This document shows positions 13,116 through 24,600 of a stretch of DNA of 64,000 bases, piece after piece; the first letter of the stretch is position 1, and each line of letters opens with the position of its first letter. Where the stretch lies: the NCBI GenBank assembly GCA_963573385.1, contig CAUYLG010052173.1:1-64000 (forward strand). The letters run 5' to 3'. Both the position numbers and the translations under genes were made by a program. A model generated the notes under the pieces. That model was given only the letters and a program-made list of their open reading frames with translations. It searched no databases and had not been told where the DNA came from. This DNA is from Cacajao melanocephalus. Lineage: Eukaryota; Chordata; Mammalia; Primates; Pitheciidae.

Positions 13116-13984
13116 TGATTATCTGTCTATTTTGAAGAGCAAGGCACTAGCACACGGGTTGGCAGCTCTGTGAGTGTGTGGAGGGAGTGGAGAAGGCTTG
13201 TTTACTCTGAGAGCCTCACAGTGGAGATTTGAGCAGGAACTTAACTGTTTCAATTGAGGATCTTCAAATCACTGCCTTTAGCTTGTTTTTCTTATGCTCC
13301 TCAGTTTCCTAAGAGGAAAATTCTCTAATCTCTTGCATGGGGAATAAGACTGGCAGGTGGCATTCTGGAGAAGGGAAGGGAGATGCTGGGGGCTGGGAGC
13401 TTGGTAGAATCTCAAGGTTCAGTTTGTAGACTTTCTCTGAATCTCCTTGTCTTTTTTGAGGACCATCCTCCCACCCTCTGCTGGGTTATTTCCCAGTAGA
13501 ACCTTTCTTACTCAATCTCTCCATATAGTAACCCTCTTGCCTTCTGTCACGTGGGCAAGGGGCTGTTGCCTAGCTGTGCAGTCTGGACAAGGGGATCTGC
13601 TTTGTGTCTACTCTTTATTCACTTTTTTAATAACCCGCCACCAATTGCTTTTAGTCCACCCTTCATTGTGCCTCCAGAGGTGCCTGGTAGCTCCAGTTCC
13701 CAAAGTTTTCCAGGGTTCTCTGGGGGAGAGTTGGCTCATTTCTCGTTGACTGACCTCTTGCGATCATTTGACTGAGTAAGAAAAGCTAAAAGCATCTCAC
13801 CCATCCATTCCCACCCTAAGCATTAAGGGATGATCTTATTTCTCTGTGTATTTTATGCTTTGGTGCTTCTAGATGGGATGAAGTTTTTCATTGCCCCAGC
13901 ATATGGCATTGGGGTAACATGAGGAATATAGACAGACGCTGACCTCCCAGGGGGCTCTTGACTGATGTGTCACAATGCAGAATG

Positions 13985-14320
13985 TTTATACAAACCTCCC
14001 TTAGTATCCTTGAGGGGTTGGTTCCAGCATCCCGCCTCCACAGGTTACCAAAACCCATGGATGCTCAAGTCCTTTATATAAAATGGTGTGATATTTGCAT
14101 CTAATCTATGCATGGCTTCCTATATACTTTAAATCATCTCTAAATTATTTTTGATACTGAATACAATATAAATGCTATGTAAATAGCTGTTACACTGTAT
14201 TGTTTTTATTGGTATTTATTGTTCTCTTATTATTTTTTATGTTGTTCAAATATTTTCTATCCATGGTTGGTCAAATCTGCGGATGTGGAACCTGCAAGAT
14301 AGAGGGCCGACTGTATATAC
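13985..14320. repeat. Non-autonomous DNA transposon fossil (Tigger/MER-like)
   Basis: The ends are imperfect inverted repeats: left CCCTTAGTATCCTTGAGGGG, right GATAGAGGGCCGACTGTATA. Inside lie GGTTCCAGCATCCCGCC, GATGCTCAAGTCC and CCATGGTTGGTCAAATCTGC. This is the familiar primate repeat whose ends read CAGTCGGCCCTC; the family name is uncertain. Confidence 0.65.
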
Positions 14321-14545
14321 CTGCAGTCCATACAGCCTTATAAAAGTGTGTGGAGGGGAAGGGAGACTGGGAGTGGGCTGCGGAGTGTCCCTAGAGTGAA
14401 GAAGTAGGTGTGGTGCATGAGATGTGTTGGTTTGCCTTCATCCTCTCGAAGTGAGGCAGCCCTAGGCAGCATATCCGTGGGTGCTGATTCTTCTGGGGCT
14501 CAGCCAGAAGCTGGAACTCACAGCCATCGGCTCCTTGATCCCCAG

Positions 14546-14672
14546 GTGGTCCTGCCTTCGTGGTTGTCCTCTGCAAAGGTCTCCTCGCTCATTGAGAGAA
14601 TCTCTGACCCCAAGGACTTGAAAAAACTGCTCAGAACCCGGAATAATGTACTGGTGCTTTACTCCAAATCTG
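14546..14672 (+). CDS. PDIA5: PDIA5 exon 2: end of signal peptide and start of N-terminal domain
   Basis: 127 bases, entering in phase 0 after a CCCCAG acceptor and leaving with one base of codon 57 before a GTGAGT donor. It encodes residues 15-56. The first residues, VVLPSWLSSA, are the hydrophobic tail of the ER signal peptide, with a small-residue cleavage region around LSSA. Then come KVSSLIERISDPKDLKK and NNVLVLYSKS, the first helix and first strand of the N-terminal thioredoxin-like domain. That domain has no CxxC and is taken to be a substrate or partner binding module. The start codon is not here; in human, exon 1 supplies 14 residues. The frame stays open upstream of the acceptor to an ATG at 14408, which is probably chance. 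Confidence 0.95.
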
Positions 14673-17669
14673 GTGAGTGTCCCTTCCTTGCCTTGAGGTC
14701 AACTGTCAGGGTAGGATGTGATAGAGGGGAAGGAGGGGGGGCAGAAGTGGGAGGCAAGAGACATCAGGACAAAAACCACTCAGGGAGGGTCCAAGGGACA
14801 TGGGGTTTGTCAGCTGTCCTCAGAAGACAGAGGCGAGGTACACAGGGGCACTAGCTCTGCTGCTTTCTGATACCAGGGGGGTGGTTCTGCTTCTTTTTTT
14901 GAGTGTTTGTTGGGAAAGTCCTCTGGAGCCCCTCACTCCTCAAGAGGGAGAGGGCGAAGTAGGACAGAGGATCACAATGGCAGGTACCAGGGATGGACAT
15001 CCTGGCTTCTTGTACAGGCGTGGGGCTGAGCCCTGCCAGGGCCTACTTTTCCAGAGCTGTTGATTAACTGACCAGGCCGGCCTGTTGCCAGCTGAATGGG
15101 CCCAAGGCTTGGGAGCGCTCACCCCAGGTGGCAGCCCTGCCCCTGCCTGGCCTATCTGTCCTGCTCTGGGGTCAGATGCAAGACTGAATTTGGAGTGGGC
15201 TCTAAGCTTGGGACACAGCATTTCTTGGGGGCAGGAGCAGCGGCAGCGGCCTGCCTCTCTTCTGACCTTGAGGCTGGCAAGGACATAGCAGATGGAGAGA
15301 GGTTTGCTTGGCTCTTGGCAGTGACTTTGGGAGAGGGTGAACGCTGACTTTGTTGAAGTTGTTCCAGCAGAGTTAAGTGTTTTTTGTTGCTTCTAAGGAT
15401 GCCAAGTTTTCTGTGGCCCTGGAAAAGCAGCAGCCAGTGGCTGGGCCAGTTCCGGGCACAGCTTTCCCCGGCAGCTCGGCCTTGGCACTCACTGGCACCT
15501 GGGGGATGATAGAGGCTCCAGACATGCCTGCATCCTCCAGGCATCCCTGGCATGTGGGATGTGTTCATTGCCACTTGCGGCTGCTGCTTCCCCTTCTGAG
15601 GGTCTGGCACATATGCACTGAGTGCGTTGTTGGGAGCCTCACATGTGACTAGCATTTCTCGGCTGTCAAGAATAGGGGTGAAATCAAGGGAAAGGGGAAG
15701 CAGTGTCCTCTTGAGGCCTGGGGCATAGGGCCCTGAAAACATGTGGCTTGCTGCCTTGGATACTCCTGGAGTTGGAGCTAGGGCGATTGTCAGTGACAGA
15801 CATGCTCCATTCCTTCTCTGGGGTAGATCCCATCATATAAGCTCATCATCATAGTCTCTTGTGCTCCTTTGCCATGAGGGAGGCAGTGCAGGTTGTCAGA
15901 GGACATCCAGTATACAAATGAGGAAACTGAAGCTGGGAGTAGCAGACTCATCTGAGGTCTCCAAGCAGCAGTGGGGAGCTGGTCCCCTGTGCCTTGCTGC
16001 CTCTCATTTTCTCTGATGGAGGATGGGAAGAGAGTATTGATTCTGCAATGACAGAAAGGCTTGGAGACCAGAATGGGGCTGAGGCCAGAAAATCATTATG
16101 GGAAGTTAGAGTGGAAAGGTGGAGTCTGTTGTCAGGAGTGTGCAGGGCAGGAGGTAGCACCTGAGCTCTCTTTCCCTCACCTGACCCTGTCTCGAGCCAT
16201 TGAGAGTAAATCCCCCACTTGCCAGTGCTTCCCACTTGCCAGCCTACTTCCTGCTTTCGTCACCTGGTGGGGCCTGGGCAATTCTTTCACCTTCCTGCCT
16301 CCTTGCCCATGCCTGCTGCACAAGACATGTGACCTTCAGTAGAGTTTTTGAGCAGTGCAGAAACTGGGTTTTCTTTGTTCCCTCCAATCCTTCCAAGCAA
16401 CGCCTCCCTTTCCATGGCTGAAAGGCAGGGTTAGGGCAGGGGGTATTTTATCTTGTTCTAGTTTGTTCCTCCCCCTCCCCTGCTTCCCAGAACCCAGTCT
16501 GAGTGGTGGAACAATGGCTGTCTCCACTTCAGTGACTCGCCTTCCTCCTGTCACCCTGGCTGTGGTTTCCTGAGAGTGCCTCCTCCAAGTGACTCCGTGC
16601 ATGTCTCTTGAGCGATACTTTTGTTTGCTTCTGTGAAAGGCTCAGCATGCTCTGTATTCACGAGCGGCTACCATTATCCACACTAGAAGAGGCCATCTGC
16701 GGAGGCACATAATTCAGACATCATTTCTGCTTGGCCTGGGGACATATCATACGGTTTTTGGCGGGAGAAAGCAGCAGATCACTCTCCCCACCAGTGTTTG
16801 TCTGGCAGGCCTTTCAAGTGAGCTCACAGGTGTCACCTAGGAGAACGTGACTCAGGAGCCTGCTGGCCACAAGAATCAAACACTGGCCACGGCCACCCTG
16901 CAATGGATTATTGCAGGCTGGCAGTGCTGAAATCCTGGCCACAGAGGCTCTGCCCCTAAGACCCTGCCCTCCCACAGAAGTATCTGGGTGCCTTGCCCTG
17001 ACCCGTCGGGATTGACACTTGCACCAATAAGAAAGTCTTCCTCTTTTGCAATCACTCCATCCTGTCCCAAGGCATGGTCCACATTCCTGCAGCTGACCCC
17101 TGGAGGTGCTACCAGGACCAGCTCTTGCCCCATGGCTTCTGGGGAAGTGAGCTGTTCAATGTGGCTTAGGTGTCCTTGGTATTGGCTCATCAGAACCCAG
17201 TGTCACGTATAGACCTTATTTTATCACCAGGTTGTACTGAGCTCCTAGATGAGTAAAAGGAGGATCTGATCCCAGCTCTCGTCAGCTCCCAGGTGGGGCA
17301 CCAGGACAGGTGAACATGGAGTCAGCAACATTGTTACTTACGTTAATTATAGGATCGTAATTGTTTATGCAATTTTCACAATTTATCCCAGAAAGGCATG
17401 AGTCAGAGACTTTTACTGGCCTTGAGGATCTGGCTCAGAGATTCTTGGAGGAGTAAGGGGTGAGGCGTGGATTAAAGGCAGGGTGAGTTGGGGGTTCTAT
17501 GTCTAGGAGGAAGGCCCCTGAGGATGGTGAGATCAGGGGTTTCTGAGAAGGGCTGGGAGTATTCTTGCAGGAAGGAAGTCTCCATCCTTCCTCATCCCTG
17601 AGGGAAGATGGCAGAGGTGGCCCAGTGCCCTTGGGCACAGATGTTTAATTTTTTTGTTTTTTTTTGCAG
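14673..17669 (+). other. PDIA5: PDIA5 intron 2 (2997 bases)
   Basis: Mostly unique, fairly GC-rich sequence without Alu. A run of G-rich blocks occurs 50-80 bases after the exon 2 donor (14724-14750). A MIR-like fragment lies at 15895-16000. The polypyrimidine tract before exon 3 is long and nearly pure T. Several open frames of 60-196 codons on both strands are chance frames with no recognisable domain. Confidence 0.9.
15895..16000 (-). repeat. MIR-like fragment
   Basis: AATGAGGAAACTGAAGCTGGG block of reverse MIR; short. Confidence 0.4.
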
Positions 17670-17757
17670 AGGCAGCAGCTGAAAATCATCTCAGGTTACT
17701 GTCCACAGTGGCCCAGGCAGTGAAAGGACAAGGCACCATCTGCTGGGTGGATTGTGG
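17670..17757 (+). CDS. PDIA5: PDIA5 exon 3: N-terminal domain with first structural cysteine
   Basis: 88 bases after a strong polypyrimidine tract and TTTTTGCAG; the donor is GG|GTATGT. It completes codon 57 (GAG, E) and encodes residues 58-85, leaving two bases of G86. The peptide runs EAAAENHLRLLSTVAQ and ends GTICWVDCG, a helix and the second strand of the N-terminal thioredoxin-like fold. C85 in VDCG is half of a structural disulfide known in this family, partner C94 in exon 4. The human residue at 58 is V as I recall it; here it is A. Two more in-frame AG acceptors lie 6 and 9 bases into the exon (at 17675 and 17678), so minor NAGNAG-like variants losing two or three residues are possible. 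Confidence 0.95.
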
Positions 17758-18554
17758 GTATGTCCTGGGGACATGGGCCATGGTGGCTGCTGGGCAGGGG
17801 GCACATGGGGCTTTGATGGGTGGGGCTGGGAACTGTCCCTTGATTAATAATCTGGCAGAGAGGATGCGATGGAAAGATTCCCTCTAGTGATACTTCGAGG
17901 TCACCTCTGGACTGGAAGAGGGAGTGTCTGGCTTTCTGCCCCTTTCTTCCCAGCCCAGCCCCTTTTCTTTTCCCATAGAGTTTCACTTTCTTCTGTTTTC
18001 ATGTTTTGCTTTCTTCTGTCTTCCTGGAGGGAGGTGAGTGGCAGAGGAGGCCTTCCTGTCTTACAGAAGGTGGCCTTGATACCCAGAGAGGCAAGGTGAT
18101 TTTTAGGGTTACCTAGTGGGTTTGCCTATGGTGAGTCTGCAGCGAGAACCATGAGCTCTACCCCCAACCAGGTCATTACACTATACATCTCTGCTTCCCA
18201 GCACGCAATCCGTGGGTCGACCTGCCTGTACCTTGGCTTCTGAGGTGGCCCAGGCCTGTAAAGGTCTTCTAAATCTTCCATGTGTCTATGATGGCCCAAG
18301 TCATAAGTCCTGTCCTACCCTGCAGGTTAAGTGAGCTTTTATGGCATCCACTCCAGTGTAATCCTCTTTCTCTTCAGTCTGAGTTCTAAACAGCTACTTT
18401 ACGAGTGAATTTTTGGGACATAACTGATTTATAAGTTGATGAGCTCAAGCTTGTTCTGCCTGTGGTTAGAAAACATTGAAGGAGATTCATGTTTTAAAAA
18501 GCACTGAGTGAAAATGGGATAATAAGTCTTAGCCAAGTGGTATGTGCTGTATTT

Positions 18555-18579
18555 TGTGTGTGTGTGTGTGTGTGTGTGT
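18555..18579 (+). repeat. (GT)n microsatellite
   Basis: About 12 GT units. Confidence 0.95.
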
Positions 18580-20364
18580 CTGGCCTCATACTTCCAGATT
18601 CATTCAGATACTAACTGAACAGAAAACGCTGCTCACTAGGCAGTAGGTGAGATCTTACCCCTTGGCTAATTCTAGTTCATAACTGGTCCGAAAATGTGCT
18701 TGCCTTCCAGACATCTCTCTTTCTCCCGTATTTGACCAGCCATGCTCTCTGTGACTGGCAAAGTGACAAAGCCTATTAGATGGAGACAAGGCACTTTGGA
18801 ATTTCCATATCTGAAGATGACAACAATTCTGCCAAACCAGTGGAGGCTTATTGTAGGGAGTTCTTATGAGGCTTGTAGGTGGCAGAAATGGGCAGAGGAG
18901 CTTTGACTTAGTTGCTGCCTCCACCTGGGTCCATATAACAGACATTACCGGGCATTTACTGCATGCTTTGAGAAGACACAGTTGAACAACTGCATCCTCA
19001 AGGAGCTCAGTGTGCGACGAGAAGGCAGACACTTAGCCCAGTGGTTACAATGTCAGGTGCACAGTGCCAAAAACACAGACTGTATGTATGGAGGGAGAGC
19101 CCCTCAATTCTGCCTGGAAAGGTTGAGAAAAGCTTCGCAGAGGAAGTCAAGTTCACATTTGGTGCAAAGACCTCAGAGCACAATACCACGTGTTCACAGT
19201 GCCCTGGCTTTCCCTGCAGGCAGTTGCCTGTGGAGTGGGGCCCCCAGAACTGCCTGCGGAGGTGAAAGTCCTGCTGCAGTCCCTGAGCAGCCGGGAAAAC
19301 ATGCAGTGCAAGGTGCCTGAGTTAAATGGGGTCGGGATAGTAGGTAAAGACAGACTATGGAGATTCAACTTCAGGACTCACATTTGGAAACATGATGTCT
19401 GGAGTCAATAAAAGTGCCAGTGAGACCATCCTGTGAATTTCAATGTGCTCAAATTAAAATTGGGGCAGGGAAGCACCTTAGAGGTTGAAAGAGTTCACCT
19501 TAAGACCGAAGGATGGACTATCCCATGTAGTTGCCTCACTGTATTGAATTTATCCCTGCAAGAGGAAGTAGAAACTGAAATGTTAGATAGCTTTTAAAAC
19601 AGCGTGGATAAGTAGGTGAATTATGGAACCAAAGTGGAATAAGTTGGAAGCAAGAATATCTGGGTGTGAGTTTGAAATTAGAGGCAGGGTGCAATATTTC
19701 CTGAGTAGTCCAAGATTCAGAATTCTGGGCTGTGGGCCATGCAGGCCACTCTAGGTGGCAGCTGTCACGGACCACTGTTAGAAAAGGTGATCTCCACTTC
19801 AGCTTGCTCACTCCTGCTCCTAGACTTCTAAACTTGCCTGTAATCATCAGGGCATGGGGAGCCCACATGATAGCTCCATGGAGCCCTGCAGTGACAGCTC
19901 TCGCTGTAGTCCTAAGTGTGTCCAGTCCGTGTCTACGGGTCTGTGAATGAGACACACCCAGGGATGGGCAGAAGTGCTGTTGAGAACTTTGCTTTCTGGT
20001 GCTCTCTGCCAAGGAGCGAGTAGGTGGCATGGGGCCATGCTCCCTTCTTTATCCTTGTTATGATGAAACAGCAGGTAGCTAGCCAGAGCTCACCTCCCTC
20101 AAATGGGCCCTGATGAGGCCCCCGTCTCTCATCCTTTCCAGCTCTACTTCCTGCCCTGCTCACAAAGGGTTGGTGGCTAGGGTGGGGACAGGGCTTGAAG
20201 TGGGGGTGACCAGGAAGGTCAGGAGTGCACAGGCCACCCTGCTTTTCCCTTTAAATGGCAGGTGAGGGGAACAGGGACATCTGGGGTGAGAGAAGATGCT
20301 GCTCCAGTGTTGAGGTGTCTTTGCAGGTATGTGGAATAAGGGAGAAAGCCTGAGGCTTAGGAGA

Positions 20365-20520
20365 GGGCCCGGGCTGACTGCTAACTAGTTAGTTAGCTGC
20401 ACTGCTCATTAGCCCTGTGACACTGGGCAAGTCGGTCACCTGAGTCTCTTTCCTCAGCTGTGAAATGGGACAGCGATATGCATTCTGCCTTGTTTCCAGG
20501 TCTGTGATAAGGATCAAGTA
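20365..20520 (+). repeat. MIR fragment
   Basis: GCCCTGTGACACTGGGCAAG, CTTTCCTCAGCTGTGAAATG; standard MIR core. Confidence 0.7.
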
Positions 20521-20784
20521 AAGGAAAGTTCTTTCAAGAATAGGAAATACAATTTGAATGTGACATACCATTCTCCTAGTGTTGTTTTTCATCTAGGCAA
20601 GGTTGTTCAGGAGGAAACTGGAGGGGAGGAATGGTGTACTTGTTCATTCAGCAACTGTTTACTGGGTGAGGAGCCCTTGGTTCTTGTAAGGATGAACCTG
20701 AAGAAGGTTTTGGCCATGGGAGTGAGCCCCTGGCCGTGGGTGTTTTGCTCTGACCCTTAAGAAGTATAGGGTGCAGTGGAATTT

Positions 20785-20905
20785 GTAGGACTAAAGGTCA
20801 GAAGACCCAGCTTTGAGTCCTAGGCTCTGACATCAAATTGCTGTGGGGCCTTTGGCAAGTCACTGCCCCTTTCTGGGCTTCAGTTGAATCTTCTGGGAAA
20901 TGTGG
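20785..20905 (+). repeat. MIR fragment
   Basis: GGGGCCTTTGGCAAGTCACT and TTTCTGGGCTTCAGTTGAATC. Confidence 0.6.
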
Positions 20906-21208
20906 AGTTGAATCTTCCAAGTTACTCTTATCTGTATAGAGCCTGCTTCAGAAAATGCCAGAAGCTGCCAGGCCCAGGGTGCGGGTTGTAAGCATGGTGG
21001 TGGGCATTGCCTTCCAGTCTTTGAGGGGGGTCTTTTTCTCTTTGTGCCCCTCCCTCCCCATCCCCATTTTGGAAGGGTGCCTATCCTTCTGTCTGAGGTT
21101 CTCTCCTGTCCTCATCTTTTCTATCCCCTTATGAGGTTTCTGTTCCCTTTTCCCAATCCTGTCAGCAGGACTCCCCACCGCTCCTTGCTTCTGCCCCGCA
21201 CCACTCTT

Positions 21209-21492
21209 GTTTTTGAGACAGGGTCTCACACTGTTGCCCAGGCCGCAGTGTAGTATCACAATCTTATTTCATGCAGACTCAACCTCCTGGGCTGAAGCCA
21301 TCCTCCCAGCTCAGCCTCCCCAGTAGCTGAGACCACAGGCACGTACCACCATGCCTAGCTAAGTTTTTTTTTGGTAAAGGCCAGGTTTTGCCACATTACT
21401 CAGGCTGGTCTTGAACTCCTGGGCTCAAGTAATTCAACTGCCTCAGCCTCCCAAAGTGCTGGGATTACAGGCATGTGCCACTGTGCCTCGCT
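21209..21492 (-). repeat. AluJ, antisense
   Basis: Full dimer: TTTTTGAGACAGGGTCTC, the middle poly(T) at 21364, ACTCAGGCTGGTCTTGAAC, CAAAGTGCTGGGATTACAGG. Diverged, J-type GGGCTCAAGTAATTC. It seeds the starts of several chance frames around it. Confidence 0.9.
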
Positions 21493-23139
21493 TGTCCTTC
21501 TTTTGGCCTCTTTTCTCCTCTTTCCTTTCTATACGGATATTTCTTTTCCTTTTTAAAAAATGTTTTGCTTTTCTGGCCCTTTCCTCCCTCTTCCTCCATA
21601 TGCACCTGCAGGAACACAGAAACACTTCTCCACTGGTTTTCTCCCTGGTCCCAGGCCCTGTAACTTGTTGCTCTGGGGTGTCTCTAGGGTGTCTGGCTTC
21701 TATCCAGGGTTTTTTCAGCATTCCTTCCCCCTCACTCCACTCCTGGCTCAGACCTCAACAGCCACGCTTGGTCTGGCTGGTGGTGGTTGTCCGGCTGTTA
21801 AGCGGGTTGTGTGCAGGAGTTGGTATTCCCCTCTTGCTCTGCCAGCTGGGCGCTGGGGCCTGGGCTTGGCGTGGAGTGCTGCTTTCTGGGAAGTTGAGCT
21901 GGAGCCAGCGAGGAGCTGTGCCTGTTATGCTAATTCCTGAGGCTGTGTCTCGCAGGGGGCAAGGCTGTCCTATCAGGTGCTTGCTACTTTCTTTTCCTCG
22001 GGGCTTCAGGTCATTGCTTAACCACATTTGCTTTCTTCCCTGCTCTCCTCCCCATCTGCTTGATTTCTCTGTAGTGGTGACGGCTTCCCAGATGCAAGAG
22101 TGGGGGCCTGCCAGGGTAGGCATAACATATTTTAAAGACTTATGTTTTCTACTAAAAACTATCTGAATTTAGCATTTGCTCCTAAGCATATTCAACATTA
22201 CTTACCATGGGGTAAAACAGACTCCCAGAAGAAGTGCTGTGTTTGTCTTGTGGCTTCAGATGCCTTCCAGCATACCACCATGCACTTGTTGGAGTGACAC
22301 GGCCCCTTGAGGAGCAGAGCCTTAGAACTGCTGGGCTGGGAGGGCAGTGGAGGGGAGGCACCTTACATGTCTTCAGAGAAACCATGTTCTCTCTTTTTCC
22401 CACCACTCTTACTAACTGCTGTGCAATCCAGATCCTGTGATGTACCTTCTTGAGGCAGGTACCGAGGGGAACAGCCAGATTGGGGAGAAGGAGCCCTGTT
22501 GTAGAGAGTCTTTCCTTCAGAGCGGGCTACGTGACCACCAAGGCCTGTCCAAGTTCAAGGCTCAGCTCTTTGAGGACTTCTTTCTCATGCCTCCTGCCTT
22601 GTATCCTCCAGCCATTCTTTCACATTGTCCTTGGTGCTTGGCATCAAGCAGTCACTCAGGATTTCTTGCTCAGCACTCACCCCCCATTTTCTTCGTGTCT
22701 TTGAAGTGAGGGTGCTTTCTCCCTTTCTTCTACCTGTCCCTAGGGGATCACAGGTCCACCTGTTCAGAATCCTGCCATGTTAGACCTGGCCAATGGGAGG
22801 AAGAGAGTTACCCCTTCTTTGATGGAGCAATGGAGCTAGAGAGGCTGGGGTAGCCGTGGGCACAAAGTTAATGCTGAGACAGGCAGAAGCCTTCCTTCTG
22901 GTTTTCAGTGTAGTCTCCTTTCTACTACACCAGGAGGGGCTGAACATGGTCTGCCGTGGACATAAGAACCCCAACTGTGGCTGACTGAGGATCCGGTTGG
23001 GAGGTGAGGAGAGAGATGATGGATTCAGAGGGTTTTTTTTGTCTCCCTCTTTTGCCTCAGGTTCTGGCTCCTGGTTCATGTGTCAGGATATAAGTCAGCC
23101 TGTCTTGATGCTTTATTTAGTCTTACTTGACCCTGTAGA

Positions 23140-23265
23140 GAAATCAAGCTCCATTCAGCTTATGTGGACCACTCCTGCATTTTGCAGCTCAAGAAACTAA
23201 GCGTCCTGCCAGAGGTCGCTAACGGCAGAGCCAGATGTTGAAGCTGTCATTCTAGCTGGCCATGG
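23140..23265 (-). repeat. MIR-like fragment
   Basis: GCAGCTCAAGAAACTAAGCG, AACGGCAGAGCCAGATG in reverse MIR order. Confidence 0.5.
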
Positions 23266-24047
23266 TGCTTAGGCTGGAAAGATCTCAGAGCCTCACTCCC
23301 TGACACTGCCGGCTTCCAAACCTTGTTATTTTCTTTCTTCCTGCTCTCACCCCCACTTTGATCCCTGGGTCTGACTCCCAGGAGTGTATGTCTCCAGTCT
23401 CTTGGATAATTATTACTGCACAGGAAAATCCAATAAACACAGCACCGTGTACCTGCAGCAGCCACTCCCGACTACCAGCCAGCTGTCCCATGGCAGATTC
23501 CAAAGAAAATACCCATGTGCATGCATCTGTCTAGGTGGGGGGGTGGGTGTGGGGTGTGGAGGGAAGTGTGTACAGGCCTTTGCCATCTCTCCTTCTACAT
23601 TCTCCGTGGAAGACAGCCAAGTGAGGTGGGAAGGGATAGGATGGATCAGACTGGTGACCTTGATGTGTCACTCCTTGGAACAGTGGTGAGTAAATGGGCA
23701 GAGGGATGGCTGATTCCTACAGTATAGGGGCCAGGGGAGTGGCAGGACCCTCAGGTCTTTGCACTGCCAGCCCCTTCTCCATGACCCTTGGTGGCATTCT
23801 CCATCCCCCTCAATTCCTCAATTCTAGCAAAGCATCTCTTTTCCCTGCTCAATGCTTTGTCTCCTTTCTCCCCTAGAACCTCAGTGATTGGTTGGGGAAG
23901 GAAGGTAGGCAGTAGATCGATTAATTGTACTTAATCTCCCAGCTCAGGTCCTTTTAAATCTCTGAGCTTGAGTAATTTTCTCCTCTACTTGAACTCTTCT
24001 GATACTTATTGTCTGCGCTGCACAATTAGTGTGTGCACACATGCTTG

Positions 24048-24068
24048 CACACACACACACACACACAC
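24048..24068 (+). repeat. (CA)n microsatellite
   Basis: About 10 CA units. Confidence 0.9.
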
Positions 24069-24239
24069 TACTCACACTTACACACTCTGAGAGACAGAAC
24101 TGTGGGAGGGAGGGGAGCAGTGCCGAGAGAACATTGTTAGGAATTATCACCTGGCAGGATTCCTGGAGCTCAATAGACAGAGCCCAGAGATCCCAGAAAG
24201 CCAGAAACACAGAGCCTCATCCCAGCAGCAGTAAGACAA

Positions 24240-24600
24240 TGTCATTCATTTCAGCCATTCAGTCATTCAGTCAGGTGATTTATAGAGTGCCTACTGTGTG
24301 CCACCTGCTGTTGTATCTCTGGGGAGATAGCTGTGCATAAAACCAAGCCCTTGGCTTCACAGAGCACGTGTTTCTGATAGGGCAGGCAGTGGACAAGTTG
24401 GTCCGATGTTGATAAGCGCTGTGGAGAGGAAGACAGCAGGGGAGGGGAGTTTGGGAGTGCTGGAGCCAGCAGCCCTCAGGTCTTTGCCAGAAATGTGCTC
24501 AGACAGGACAGGAAGCCTCCTCCCCACTCACCCCTCAGGGAGAGAGAGAGTGCAAGGGATGGGAGAGGAGAGAATCTTTAGGAGTGTTACATAAGCTAAC
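24240..24600. repeat. L2/MIR-like remnant
   Basis: GCCTACTGTGTGCCACCTGC and later GGCAGGCAGTGGACAAG resemble an ancient LINE 2-type repeat seen across mammals. Confidence 0.4.

Larger units (their letters stand above)
1..14545 (+). other. PDIA5: PDIA5 intron 1, 3' part
   Basis: No coding exon was recognised here. It begins in the antisense 5' end of an L1. After that come old MIR, L1M and L2 fragments, two dinucleotide repeats (3.5 and 5.5 kb), an AT-rich L1-derived stretch at 11.9-13.1 kb with a half-Alu, and a DNA-transposon fossil at 14.0-14.3 kb. The remaining stretches (for example 240-2220, 5600-7700 and 8400-10000) look like unique or fully decayed sequence. Open frames in it are short and show no family resemblance. 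The acceptor of exon 2 closes it. Confidence 0.9.

Noticed and set aside
15152..15742. 196-codon open frame on -, and overlapping + frames
   Set aside because: GC-rich intron 2 with no domain, no splice context and no homology that I recognise.
16860..17210. Possible processed pseudogene on - (104-codon frame)
   Set aside because: No poly(A) trace, no flanking duplication and no protein that I recognise.
21411..22166. 251-codon open frame on +
   Set aside because: It starts inside an antisense AluJ and runs into unique intron; the sequence is low-complexity hydrophobic with no family match.
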